DNA of 64,000 nucleotides. Origin: Opitutaceae bacterium (GTDB lineage Bacteria > Verrucomicrobiota > Verrucomicrobiia > Opitutales > Opitutaceae). Position 1 is the first letter of the stretch. Each line of letters starts with the position of its first letter. This document shows positions 8,233-16,325 of the stretch, piece by piece. The stretch lies in the NCBI GenBank assembly GCA_028280945.1, contig JANQKV010000042.1:85902-149901 (forward strand). The letters run 5' to 3'. Below the pieces are notes generated by a model. That model searched no databases. It was not told the origin of the DNA and worked only from the letters and a program-made list of their open reading frames with translations. The position numbers and the translations under genes are program-made.

Positions 8233-10152
8233 TCACTCCTTGGTTGGTGCCGTGGGGGCCAGGAGCACGTCCAACCAGCCGGTGGTCTCGCCGTCAATTT
8301 TCTCCAGCGTTGGGTAGCGCAGGCCGCCGGTGTATTCAATTTCCACTTCCCGGTACACTTCGCCTGCTTCAATCAACAGTTTGAGGGGCGACGACTTGGA
8401 TTTGAGCAGCTCGCGCACGACCTTGGGGTCAAACGCACGGCCGTTTACGGCGAGTATCTTGTGACCCTTGGCGAGGCCGGCATCGAACGCCAGGCTGTCC
8501 CAGATCACGTCACGCACTTCGCCGGAGTTTCTGACCTGCAGGCCGAGCGAGTAGGACAGTTCGAGATATTTGAACTTACCTTCCGATGTTTTGAAGTAGG
8601 CCGGCCGCTCGTTGACATACACAAGTTGGTAGCCGCCGCGGCCAAGCCCGTCCAGTGGGGCCTGCGGTGCGAGCTGGTGGACGCGCTGGTTGAGCCAACT
8701 TTCCCAATCGTGGGGCAGCACTTTGTTCAACTCCGCCACGATGTCTTCAAAGGTGTAGGTCAATTGTCCCAGGTCGCCGTCGTTTACGCCGAAGAAGTTG
8801 GCCGCAAAGGTATCCAGCGATTTTGCGCCGTCGGTCTGCTCGCGAATCAGACTGTCGGCATCGAGCCAAACCAGCAGGCCTTCGCTGTAGTAGTCCTCGG
8901 TGCGTGACCAGCTGGTCCAACCGCGAGGCTGGCGGGATGCCACGACCGGATCGAGACTGGTGTCCGCCAGCGTCCGCCAATTACGACCAGGGCGGTGATT
9001 GTAGCGCGCCGCCGTCGCGGCGAGCATGCCGAGGGTTTCCTCCGTGGTCATGAGTCCGGCCCGGGTGGCCAGGATGTAGCCCCAAAACTGGGTTTGCCCT
9101 TCGTAGAGCCAGAGCAGGTTGCCTCGCATCGGGGTGCGAAAGTCTGCCGTCCACATGTCGGCAGGGCGACGGTATTTGCCATTCCAGCTGTGCACCAGTT
9201 CGTGGGCGAGCAGGTCGCGGTCGTAGACGGCTCCCTTCCAGTCCGTGAAGTAGCCCGGGTCCACTTGGTTTTCTGAGCTACTCTGGTGTTCCAGTCCGAT
9301 GCTGCCGAGTTGGTCACTGATCGCGACGAGGAACTCATATTGCTCGTAGTGGCGTCCGCCAAACAGGCTGAGGGCTTCGTGCACGAGATTGCGATGCTGG
9401 GCGATGTGCTCTTCCGTCGCCTCAAGCTCACTGGGGTGATCGGCAAAGAGGTGCAGGTTCACGTCCTCTGTCAGAACCTCCAATCGGTAGTGCCGTCCGG
9501 CAAACATCGGGCTGTCCACCAGTTCGTCAATGGTGGTGGTCTTGTAAATCCAGCGTCCGCCGTCGCGTTCGCGGAGATCCAGGGCCGTGGCCGCCGACCA
9601 ATCCGCCGGCAGGGTCACACTCGGCTCGACCCGAATCCGTCGCGTGTAGTAACCAGCCGGATACAGGACCATGTCCCACCACTGCAGGTTGAGCATGTCG
9701 GGTGTCGTCACAATGCGCCCCTGGTCGGACAACGTTGGCGAAAGGAATTGGAACTCCAGCGCCAGCTCCGTCGCCCCAGTCGGCACGTCCACGTGAAATG
9801 CATACACTTCCACGTCGTCGCGGTGCCAGGGCACGACTTGGTCACCGGTTCGGATGGTAAGTCCGGCCAAGGCCCGGATCGAGCCGGCAATCCGGTGTTT
9901 GGCGGGAATCCACTTGGGCAGCATCAGGGTCAACTGCCCGGGTCCTGCCACGGGCACCGTCTGTCGGACCCGGTAGATGCGCTGCAGCAGGTCGGTTGCG
10001 TCGACCTCGATGGTCAGGGTGCCCGGGTAGGGGATGTCTTCCGCCACCGGCACGCGATCGGGCACGGGAAGTTCGGCGGGAAGCGAATGAGACGGATGGG
10101 CGGACAGCGGAACCAGCCCCATCCCGATCAAGAGGAGAATCAACACACGCAT
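8233..10152 (-). CDS. Secreted M61-family metallopeptidase with C-terminal PDZ domain
   Basis: The 639-residue product has a signal peptide (MRVLILLLIGMGLVPLSAHP), an N-terminal beta domain (about 40-220) and a thermolysin-like catalytic domain with the zinc motif HELVHSWNGK (His317 and His321, Glu318), followed by WLYEGQTQFWG carrying the third-ligand glutamate. A PDZ-like domain occupies about 520-610 (LGLQVRNSGEVRDVIWDSLA, GHKILAVNGRAF). M61 enzymes are broad aminopeptidases of the glycyl-aminopeptidase type and act outside the cytoplasm. It is followed 4 bp later by the TfoX-C gene and preceded by the Rieske operon (83 bp gap), so read-through from that operon is possible. Confidence 0.92.
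   Translation of the reverse strand: MRVLILLLIGMGLVPLSAHPSHSLPAELPVPDRVPVAEDIPYPGTLTIEVDATDLLQRIYRVRQTVPVAGPGQLTLMLPKWIPAKHRIAGSIRALAGLTIRTGDQVVPWHRDDVEVYAFHVDVPTGATELALEFQFLSPTLSDQGRIVTTPDMLNLQWWDMVLYPAGYYTRRIRVEPSVTLPADWSAATALDLRERDGGRWIYKTTTIDELVDSPMFAGRHYRLEVLTEDVNLHLFADHPSELEATEEHIAQHRNLVHEALSLFGGRHYEQYEFLVAISDQLGSIGLEHQSSSENQVDPGYFTDWKGAVYDRDLLAHELVHSWNGKYRRPADMWTADFRTPMRGNLLWLYEGQTQFWGYILATRAGLMTTEETLGMLAATAARYNHRPGRNWRTLADTSLDPVVASRQPRGWTSWSRTEDYYSEGLLVWLDADSLIREQTDGAKSLDTFAANFFGVNDGDLGQLTYTFEDIVAELNKVLPHDWESWLNQRVHQLAPQAPLDGLGRGGYQLVYVNERPAYFKTSEGKFKYLELSYSLGLQVRNSGEVRDVIWDSLAFDAGLAKGHKILAVNGRAFDPKVVRELLKSKSSPLKLLIEAGEVYREVEIEYTGGLRYPTLEKIDGETTGWLDVLLAPTAPTKE
8236..8241 (-). promoter_or_regulatory. 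Ribosome binding site deciding the TTG start of the TfoX-C gene
   Basis: AAGGAG on the minus strand is placed 7 bp before TTG at 8228. It is formed by the last two sense codons of the upstream M61 peptidase gene, so translation of the two genes is probably coupled. Confidence 0.75.
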
Positions 10153-10235
10153 GATGGTCGAACGGCCATCATGGTGACGTGATCAACCACCTCAATGGAA
10201 ATGCCGCCCGGCGGCCGCGCCAAGGGCACGGTTCG

Positions 10236-10982
10236 TCACCGCAGCAGGGAAATCGCCGTAGGAGCGGCGTGGAGAATATGCCAGTCTCCCACCGTGGTCA
10301 CGATGCCCGTTATCTCAATCGGAAGGGCGGCATACTCGAGGGCGGTTTCCTTCATCGGGTGGCCGGTCTCGTCGACCAGGAGATAGTGGGTCGCGCTGGT
10401 GCCACCCTCATGCCGGACCACCAGCACCGGAGGGATGTCCCCGGCGAGGCAGGCGATGGCGCAGGCCCGGTGCGGCTTGAGCACGCCGGGATTCATGGCG
10501 CCGAAGGCACATTTGGAGTCCACGATTTCTCCACGCAGGGTTACGGGGTCCGAGGCGCGGGCGAGCCTCATGGGATCCTCGCCGCGGGCCTCTTCACGGG
10601 TGATCGCCTCCACCCCGGTGAGGGCAATCATCGCAACCGGCTGGGTGGCATCAGAGATGACCGAGCCCCGCACGGTGATGGGTGAAAGATGCAGGGGCTC
10701 CACTTCCGGCGTGCGAATCGCCTCCTTGTTCTGTCGCACGAGATAGAAGATCCCCTCGTCGGTGATCAGGGTGGGGTAAGGTTCGGCCACCAGGATGCCG
10801 GCAAACGTCTTCTCGGTGAAATCCCAGGACCCCGTGGTTTTGAATCCTTGTTGCAGCGCCGCTCCACCACCCAGGAGCACGAGCCCGGCGACCCCTGCCG
10901 CGAGAGCCCAGGTCCGACATTTTTTAACCGCCGCGGGAGCCGGGTTTTCCTCCCAACCGATGAAGAATGTTTTGTCGGACAT
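10236..10982 (-). CDS. Membrane-anchored protein with a conserved-looking Cys/His motif, last gene of the Rieske operon
   Basis: I cannot assign a known family name. The 248-residue protein has a short cytoplasmic N-terminus, one membrane helix at about 24-45 and an exported domain. Its most striking segment is DSKCAFGAMNPGVLKPHRAC followed by AIACLAGDIPP: Cys158, His171, Cys174 and Cys178 could bind a metal or haem. Two beta-rich repeats surround it (ITVRGSVIS and VTLRGEIVD). It starts 9 bp after the stop of the ferric-reductase/Rieske gene, so it belongs to the same operon and is likely a periplasmic partner in electron transfer. Confidence 0.7.
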   Translation of the reverse strand: MSDKTFFIGWEENPAPAAVKKCRTWALAAGVAGLVLLGGGAALQQGFKTTGSWDFTEKTFAGILVAEPYPTLITDEGIFYLVRQNKEAIRTPEVEPLHLSPITVRGSVISDATQPVAMIALTGVEAITREEARGEDPMRLARASDPVTLRGEIVDSKCAFGAMNPGVLKPHRACAIACLAGDIPPVLVVRHEGGTSATHYLLVDETGHPMKETALEYAALPIEITGIVTTVGDWHILHAAPTAISLLR

Positions 10983-10991
10983 AATCAGGGT

Positions 10992-12038
10992 TCAGTTGAG
11001 GGTGACGGGTTCCACCCGCGTGCCGGCAGGGCAGGGAGTGGGATGCACAAAGACGTCGCCGTCGCTGACCCGAAGGCGAAAGGTCGGCACCTTTTCAGTG
11101 AAGGGCGGGGGCGATGCACCGGTGTCGGGTTGGTATTGGTAGCCGTGCCACGGGCAGGTAAGGCAACCTTTCACATATTTGCCCTCGGACAGCGGACCGT
11201 TCTGGTGCTGGCAAATGCCCGAGAGCGCTGAAAGCTTCTCCACCCCGTCTTCCTCATAGCGCAGCACGGCAACCCGGTCACCATTCAGGCAGGCGGACAC
11301 CGCTTCGTTTAACGGCAGGTCGGCCAGGGACGCCACGCGCACGAAACCGTCGGACTCGACCGGCGAGGCAACCGACGCGTCCGCGGCGGTCTCGGTCCGG
11401 CCCGCCTTGAGGTGGAGGCCGGTCAGGATGACAACGCCGGTGGCGAGAATCCCGAGGTAGACGGGGGAGGTTTCGGCCTGCAGCACACCAAAGCCGACAT
11501 GCACCACGAGCAGTGCATAGGCGACGTAGACCATCATGTGCAGCGACTTCCATACCGGGGCTGTCAGATTGGCCAACCAGAAGTCGTGGCTGGTCGCCGC
11601 CATCACGAACAGGATCATCAAGGCGACGGCGCCAAAGGCTTGGAACGGGAACGCGCCGGGGTGGGATCCCCAATCACTCAGGAAGACACTCAGGAACGGA
11701 TTAAGCGTGCCCAGGGCGTGATACCAAAACGTCGCGATCGCGCCATGAATGAAGGCCAGCGCAAACATCATGACGCCAAGGTGGCGTCGGTTGTAGAGCA
11801 GGGGCAAAAAACGTTTGTCGATCCGCGCCAAAGGTCCGATGGCAAGAATCACGTGCAACAGCACGATGGCGACCAAGCCGAATGCCCGCATCAGCACCTG
11901 GACCGGGTTGGCCAACGGGTTTAGCGCGAACGTCACGCCCCCAAACACCGCGATGCCGGCGACCACTACTCCAACCAGGAATTGGTCGTAGCGTTTTTTG
12001 AACGGTGTCCACGTGACGAGTTGGTAGCCGTGGCTCAT
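10992..12038 (-). CDS. Ferric-reductase-like haem membrane protein with C-terminal Rieske domain
   Basis: The 348-residue protein (ATG at 12038, GGAGGA about 9 bp upstream) has about six membrane helices (20-40, 48-70, 88-108, 130-150, 163-185, 193-212). Histidines in the helices (H62, H86, H98, H167, H180) suit haem b binding as in ferric reductase/MsrQ-like domains. A soluble Rieske domain follows (about 230-335) with C276-x-H278 and C295-PW-H298, all four [2Fe-2S] ligands present. This joins a quinol- or haem-type membrane module directly to a Rieske centre. The start overlaps the stop of a 49-residue membrane protein gene (ATGA). A longer in-frame start at 12233 is rejected because its extra residues overlap that gene. 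Confidence 0.85.
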   Translation of the reverse strand: MSHGYQLVTWTPFKKRYDQFLVGVVVAGIAVFGGVTFALNPLANPVQVLMRAFGLVAIVLLHVILAIGPLARIDKRFLPLLYNRRHLGVMMFALAFIHGAIATFWYHALGTLNPFLSVFLSDWGSHPGAFPFQAFGAVALMILFVMAATSHDFWLANLTAPVWKSLHMMVYVAYALLVVHVGFGVLQAETSPVYLGILATGVVILTGLHLKAGRTETAADASVASPVESDGFVRVASLADLPLNEAVSACLNGDRVAVLRYEEDGVEKLSALSGICQHQNGPLSEGKYVKGCLTCPWHGYQYQPDTGASPPPFTEKVPTFRLRVSDGDVFVHPTPCPAGTRVEPVTLN

Positions 12039-12184
12039 GGCCGGGTCTCCTCCGTGACCGGTTGTTTGGGTTCGTTTACCGGCCAGAACGGGCGGGTCGT
12101 GTAGGAGAGAATGACGGCCAGGATCAGGAGTGGTCCCAGAACCAGCCAGAATCGACGATGGCGGCGGCGGTGGGAGGATTGCAT
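12035..12184 (-). CDS. 49-residue single-helix membrane protein in the Rieske operon
   Basis: This short gene reads MQSSHRRRHRRFWLVLGPLL at its start, with one membrane helix (about 12-28), a very basic N-terminus and an acidic C-terminal tail ending VTEETRP. Its stop overlaps the ATG of the ferric-reductase/Rieske gene (ATGA), and its own ATG shares one base with the stop of the upstream 87-residue gene (TGATG). The exact coupling on both sides supports a real gene. By analogy with small subunits of cytochrome complexes it may be an assembly or accessory subunit; that is inference. Confidence 0.72.
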   Translation of the reverse strand: MQSSHRRRHRRFWLVLGPLLILAVILSYTTRPFWPVNEPKQPVTEETRP

Positions 12185-12447
12185 CAGGGATGGGGTGGGC
12201 TTTGGGCGGAGGTGCGGTGGGCGCTGTGCTCAACGGGAGGAGGCTCGCCCCGGAGCCAGCGTTTGAGCAGCAGCGGCCAAAACACCGTGGATCCCGGGAT
12301 GAGGATCAGCTTAAACCAGAAGCCGGCGGATGCGGCCGGGGCATCGATCTTCGCCACTCCGATGAACACAAACGGCAAGGCAAACAGCAGGCCGACTCCG
12401 AGGTAGGCGGCGATTATGCCGAGGGCGATGGTGACGATTGTGTCCAT
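12184..12447 (-). CDS. 87-residue two-helix membrane protein in the Rieske operon
   Basis: The protein begins MDTIVTIALGIIAAYLG and has two hydrophobic helices (about 3-30 and 44-62), with a conserved-looking PGSTVFWPLLL segment in the second and a Pro/His-rich C-terminal tail. It starts 16 bp after the stop of the Rieske-ThDP gene and its stop overlaps the next start by one base. I do not recognise a named family. Position and topology suggest a small membrane subunit acting with the ferric-reductase-like protein. Confidence 0.75.
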   Translation of the reverse strand: MDTIVTIALGIIAAYLGVGLLFALPFVFIGVAKIDAPAASAGFWFKLILIPGSTVFWPLLLKRWLRGEPPPVEHSAHRTSAQSPPHP

Positions 12448-12463
12448 GAGGCGAATCCTTGAT

Positions 12464-14455
12464 CTATACCAGCGCGGGGTCGGTCATGACTTCGACCAGG
12501 GCCGGGCCGGGGTAGTCACGGGCCTCGGCCATGGCCGCACCGAGTTGGCTGGAATCGCTTACCCGGATGCCCCTGCCACCGCACAGGTTCACGTATTCGG
12601 CAAAGTTCGGGTTGTGCAGATCGGTCTTCCAGACGGCGAAGTGAGCGGCCCGTTGTTCCTTCGCGATCTTGGCAATGGCGCCGTTGTGGAGCAGCACATG
12701 GGTGAGGTTCATGCCATACTTCACGGCCGTGAGCACCTCCATCATGTATTGGCCGAAACCGCCATCACCCGTGACCACCCAGACGGGACGGTCCTTGAAG
12801 GCCGGATCATCTTCCTGGGTCGCCGTCCACGCGCCCATGGCGGCGGGATAACCGAATCCAATGGAACCGAGGTAACCCGACATCAGCACGGCCTGGCGGC
12901 CGGAGGATTCAAAGTATCGACCGAATGAATACGTGTTGTTGCCGACGTCCGCCGCGATGATGGCGTTGTCCTGGCAAGCGCGATTCATGGCGGCGAAAAC
13001 CGCAGCCGCGCCGATGCCCTGGGTCTCGTCGTCGGCGACACGGCTGGCCTTCTCCTCCCGCCAAATGGCCCAGCGTTCCGCGACTTCGGCCTCGATACCT
13101 TCACGTTGCCCGCCGTCCGGGAAGGCCTCGCCCAGCAGTGCGACCGTGCGGCCGATCTCACCGCAAACCGGCAGGTCAATGGCGTGGGTCTTGCCGAGGT
13201 GCATGGGATCAAAGTCGATCTGGATGGTCGGGATGTAGGAGGCGATGCCGGTGTGGTTGGAAAACGATGTGCCGATTGCCAGGATCAGGTCGCACTCGTT
13301 CATGAACCAACTGGCGATCGGCGTGCCGGAGCGACCGAGCACGCCGCAACCGAGGGGATGGTCGTCGGCGATCAGGCCTTTGGCCTTGAAGGTCGTCAGC
13401 ACCGGCAGGTGCATTTTTTCCGCAAAGGCGATGATGGCCTCCATGTGGAAACGGGCGCCGTGGCCGACGATGATGATGGGGTGCTTGGCCTCGCGAATCC
13501 TGGCGACGGCCTGCTCCACCACCGCGGCGGGCGGAGCGATGGTCAAATCGGCGACGCGGCCTTCGGGAGAACCGGCCACGCCGTCGGGATTGTCGATCTC
13601 CTGCACCGCGTTGGGCAGGATCAGTGAAACCGGATTGCGGGTGAGCACGGCGTTCTTCAAAGCCAAGCTGGTGAGCTCGCCGTGCTTGGAGTCGGCAAAA
13701 ACGGTGTGATTGAAGGCGGAGACATCGTTGAAGGCCCCCATCAGGTTGACCTCTTGGAAGGCCCCTGGGCCGAGCACCTGGGCGTCCACCTGGCCGGCGA
13801 GGGCAAGCACCGGTGCCCGATCGACCTTGGCATCGTAGAGGCCGGTGATGAGGTTGGTGGCACCGGGGCCGGCGATGGCGAAGCAAGCGGCGGGGCGACC
13901 GGTGAGCTTGGCATAGGCGGAGGCGGCGAACGAGGCGGCGCCTTCGTGTCTGATGCCGTAGAACGTGAGGTTGCCGTTTTCCTCCTGGATGCGCAGGGCG
14001 TCGGCCATGCCGAGATTCGAATGCCCCACCATGCCAAAGACCTGCTTGATTCCCCAGTTGACCATGGTTTCAGCGATCACGTCGGAATTGCTGCGCGCCC
14101 GGGTTGTTTCGGGTTCGAGCCCGAGGTAAATGCCATCCTCGCGCTCCTCAATGGGGAAGGTGGCAAGCGAATCACCGTGGCCGCCGGGAGATTCACCGGT
14201 AAGGGGATCGAAGTCCCAGCCATGCCACGGACAGCGCAGCCAGCAACGGCCTTCGGCGCCGTCCTCGATGGAGCCTTCGCCCAGTGGTCCACCCTGGTGC
14301 GGGCAGGCGTTGTCGAGGGCGCCGTATTTTCCCTGAAAATTGGAAACGGCAAATGTCTGCGTGCCCACGGCCACCGTGGTGACCCGGCCGGGCGGCAGGG
14401 TGTCGGATTCGAGGACTTTATGCCATACGAGGTCGGACGAAGTGGAATCGGACAT
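12464..14455 (-). CDS. Rieske-ThDP fusion enzyme (acetolactate synthase/pyruvate oxidase fold)
   Basis: The 663-residue protein (ATG at 14455) joins an N-terminal Rieske domain (about 8-112; C51-P-H53 and C75-PW-H78, all ligands present) to a full ThDP enzyme. The pyrimidine-binding domain (about 122-290) keeps the catalytic Glu171 in RHEGAASFAASA. The central domain covers about 310-450. The diphosphate-binding domain (about 480-655) has the GDGG motif at 563-566 and the metal-site Asn591. This family decarboxylates 2-oxo acids or transfers the resulting aldehyde. A fused Rieske centre could take electrons from the ThDP intermediate, as ferredoxin does in pyruvate:ferredoxin oxidoreductases; that is inference. 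It lies 20 bp after the Rieske-GltS gene. Confidence 0.85.
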   Translation of the reverse strand: MSDSTSSDLVWHKVLESDTLPPGRVTTVAVGTQTFAVSNFQGKYGALDNACPHQGGPLGEGSIEDGAEGRCWLRCPWHGWDFDPLTGESPGGHGDSLATFPIEEREDGIYLGLEPETTRARSNSDVIAETMVNWGIKQVFGMVGHSNLGMADALRIQEENGNLTFYGIRHEGAASFAASAYAKLTGRPAACFAIAGPGATNLITGLYDAKVDRAPVLALAGQVDAQVLGPGAFQEVNLMGAFNDVSAFNHTVFADSKHGELTSLALKNAVLTRNPVSLILPNAVQEIDNPDGVAGSPEGRVADLTIAPPAAVVEQAVARIREAKHPIIIVGHGARFHMEAIIAFAEKMHLPVLTTFKAKGLIADDHPLGCGVLGRSGTPIASWFMNECDLILAIGTSFSNHTGIASYIPTIQIDFDPMHLGKTHAIDLPVCGEIGRTVALLGEAFPDGGQREGIEAEVAERWAIWREEKASRVADDETQGIGAAAVFAAMNRACQDNAIIAADVGNNTYSFGRYFESSGRQAVLMSGYLGSIGFGYPAAMGAWTATQEDDPAFKDRPVWVVTGDGGFGQYMMEVLTAVKYGMNLTHVLLHNGAIAKIAKEQRAAHFAVWKTDLHNPNFAEYVNLCGGRGIRVSDSSQLGAAMAEARDYPGPALVEVMTDPALV

Positions 14456-14475
14456 GATGTTGGGAAATTGTGAGT

Positions 14476-16098
14476 TTAGAGGGTTCCGCCCCCGGCCCAC
14501 GGAATGCCGGTGAGGCGGACCATGGTTTCGTCAAAGGTGGAAAGATCGTTGATGGAAAAGTCGCGCAGTCGGCGATGGCCGCATGCCCGCGCGAGCACTT
14601 GCATGAGTTCAGTGCTGGCGAGGAAGAAGTTTTTGAGCCGGGTGGCGGATGCCGCGATTTCCAGGCGGGCCCGGAGGTGGTCCTTTTGCGTGGCGATGCC
14701 AACGGGACAGTTGTTGGTATTGCAGGCTCGCATGGCGATGCAGCCGATGGCCTGCATGGCGGAATTGGACACGGCGATCGCATCCGCCCCAAGGGCCAGG
14801 GCTTTCACAAAATCGGGAGCGGTCCGCAGACCGCCGGTGGCGATCAGCGTCACGCCCCGGGCTTCACAGGCATCGAGGTGGCGCCGCGCCCGGGCGAGGG
14901 CCGGGATGGTCGGCACGGAAATGTGATCCCGAAAAAGAGTGGGGGCCGCCCCGGTGCCGCCGCCGCGGCCATCGAGAATGATGTAGTCGGCTTTGGCCTC
15001 GAGGGCGAAGTCGATGTCCTTCTCGATGTGTTGAGCGGACAGCTTAAAGCCGATCGGGATACCGCCCGTGAGCTCTCGAACGTGATCGCCCAAGGCGGCA
15101 AAGTCCTCGGCCTTGTTCAGGTCGGCGAAGCGTGGGGGGGAAATAGCAGCGGTGCCGGGTTCGAGGCCACGCACTTCGGCGATCTTGCCGACAACCTTGT
15201 TGCCGGGCAGATGCCCGCCCGTGCCGGTCTTGGCGCCCTGCCCGGCCTTGAAGTGGAAGGCCTGGGCTTTTGCCACCTTGTCGTCGGAGTAGCCAAACCG
15301 GGCGCTGGCGAGTTCGTAGAAGTAGCGGCGGTTCTCCGCTTGTTCCTCCGGCAACATGCCCCCTTCGCCGGAGCAAATCCCGGTGCCAGCCATTTCAGCC
15401 CCGCGCGCCAGGGCGGTCTTGGCTTCCTGGGAAAGGGCGCCGAATGACATGTCGGATACAAAAAGCGGAATCTCCAGCTCGAGGGACTTCTTGGCTTTGG
15501 GACCAATGACCACCTTGGTGTCGACCGGTTCGTCGTCGAACAGCGGCAGTCTCTGGAGCTGGGCGGTGAGCACCTGAATGTCGTCCCACCGCGGCACGGC
15601 GGTGCGCGGCACGCCCATGGCGGCACTGGCCCCGTGATGGCCCCACTGCGACAAGCCGTGCTTGGCGAGGTGCTGGATTTCGCTGACGCGGTCTTCTTCG
15701 CTTACCGGGTGGGTGTCGGCATACGCACCGAGGTATTCCGTGCGATTGAACGGCTGTGGATGATCCGCGGCCCAAGCCGCAATCTCATCCGCATCGACCA
15801 TGATTTGATCGTCTTCCACCCAGGCCGTGAATTTTTCCAAGACCTCGGCATTGTTGTATTCGGATACTCCGGTATCGACGCGGAAATCCCAGTTATGGAC
15901 GCCGCAGATCAGGTTGTGGCCGTCCACGTGACCGTCAGCGAGCAGGGCCCCGCGGTGGGCGCAGCGGCCGTAGAGCACGGAAAACTCGTCTTCGGATTCC
16001 CCGTAGCGCGTCACAACAAGATCGACTCCTTCGACCAGCGCGTGGGTGGGTTGATTAACGGCGAGTGACGAGAAGCCGGAAACGGCGTGGGCGCGCAT
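14476..16098 (-). CDS. Rieske-glutamate-synthase-like FMN fusion protein
   Basis: In this 540-residue protein the N-terminal Rieske domain (about 8-102) has C46-x-H48 and C65-x2-H68. After a linker, residues about 150-520 match the FMN-binding (GltS central) domain: VSDMSFGALSQEAKTALARG, KAGQGAKTGTGGHLPGNKV, LDGRGGGTGAAP, and the C453-x5-C459-x4-C464 motif (ACNTNNCPVGIATQ) that holds the 3Fe-4S cluster in glutamate synthase. The amidotransferase domain of true GltB is absent, so it is not a classical glutamate synthase. The physiological substrate is unknown. It is the first gene of the tight minus-strand Rieske operon. Confidence 0.87.
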   Translation of the reverse strand: MRAHAVSGFSSLAVNQPTHALVEGVDLVVTRYGESEDEFSVLYGRCAHRGALLADGHVDGHNLICGVHNWDFRVDTGVSEYNNAEVLEKFTAWVEDDQIMVDADEIAAWAADHPQPFNRTEYLGAYADTHPVSEEDRVSEIQHLAKHGLSQWGHHGASAAMGVPRTAVPRWDDIQVLTAQLQRLPLFDDEPVDTKVVIGPKAKKSLELEIPLFVSDMSFGALSQEAKTALARGAEMAGTGICSGEGGMLPEEQAENRRYFYELASARFGYSDDKVAKAQAFHFKAGQGAKTGTGGHLPGNKVVGKIAEVRGLEPGTAAISPPRFADLNKAEDFAALGDHVRELTGGIPIGFKLSAQHIEKDIDFALEAKADYIILDGRGGGTGAAPTLFRDHISVPTIPALARARRHLDACEARGVTLIATGGLRTAPDFVKALALGADAIAVSNSAMQAIGCIAMRACNTNNCPVGIATQKDHLRARLEIAASATRLKNFFLASTELMQVLARACGHRRLRDFSINDLSTFDETMVRLTGIPWAGGGTL

Positions 16099-16194
16099 GG
16101 CAGGGGAGAAAAGGGGATGAAGCGGCAGGAGGGCGTCCGTGCCATCCAGTCGGAGCGGTGGTGGGCGTACTCTCTATCTCCTAAGAGTGAGCGG

Positions 16195-16213
16195 GGTTGA
16201 TTTTATTTCAACC
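16195..16213. other. Short inverted repeat upstream of the Rieske operon
   Basis: ggttga and tcaacc flank a seven-base AT-rich loop, 97 bp before the first start codon of the Rieske operon. It could be a regulator site in the promoter region or a weak hairpin; there is no T-run. The other bases between 16099 and 16325 show no gene. Confidence 0.25.
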
Positions 16214-16325
16214 GGGATGTCCGATATGCGTGCTACACCTTGGTTACGTTTCAGCAGTCGCCCCCTGCCGGGTCGAGACGGGAGGGATGACGCGGACCGA
16301 CTTGTCGGACTCCCGGGGAACCGTG

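Noticed and set aside
12039..12233. Pro-rich N-terminal extension of the ferric-reductase/Rieske protein
   Set aside because: It overlaps a tightly coupled small gene and adds a low-complexity tail before a well-placed start with GGAGGA.
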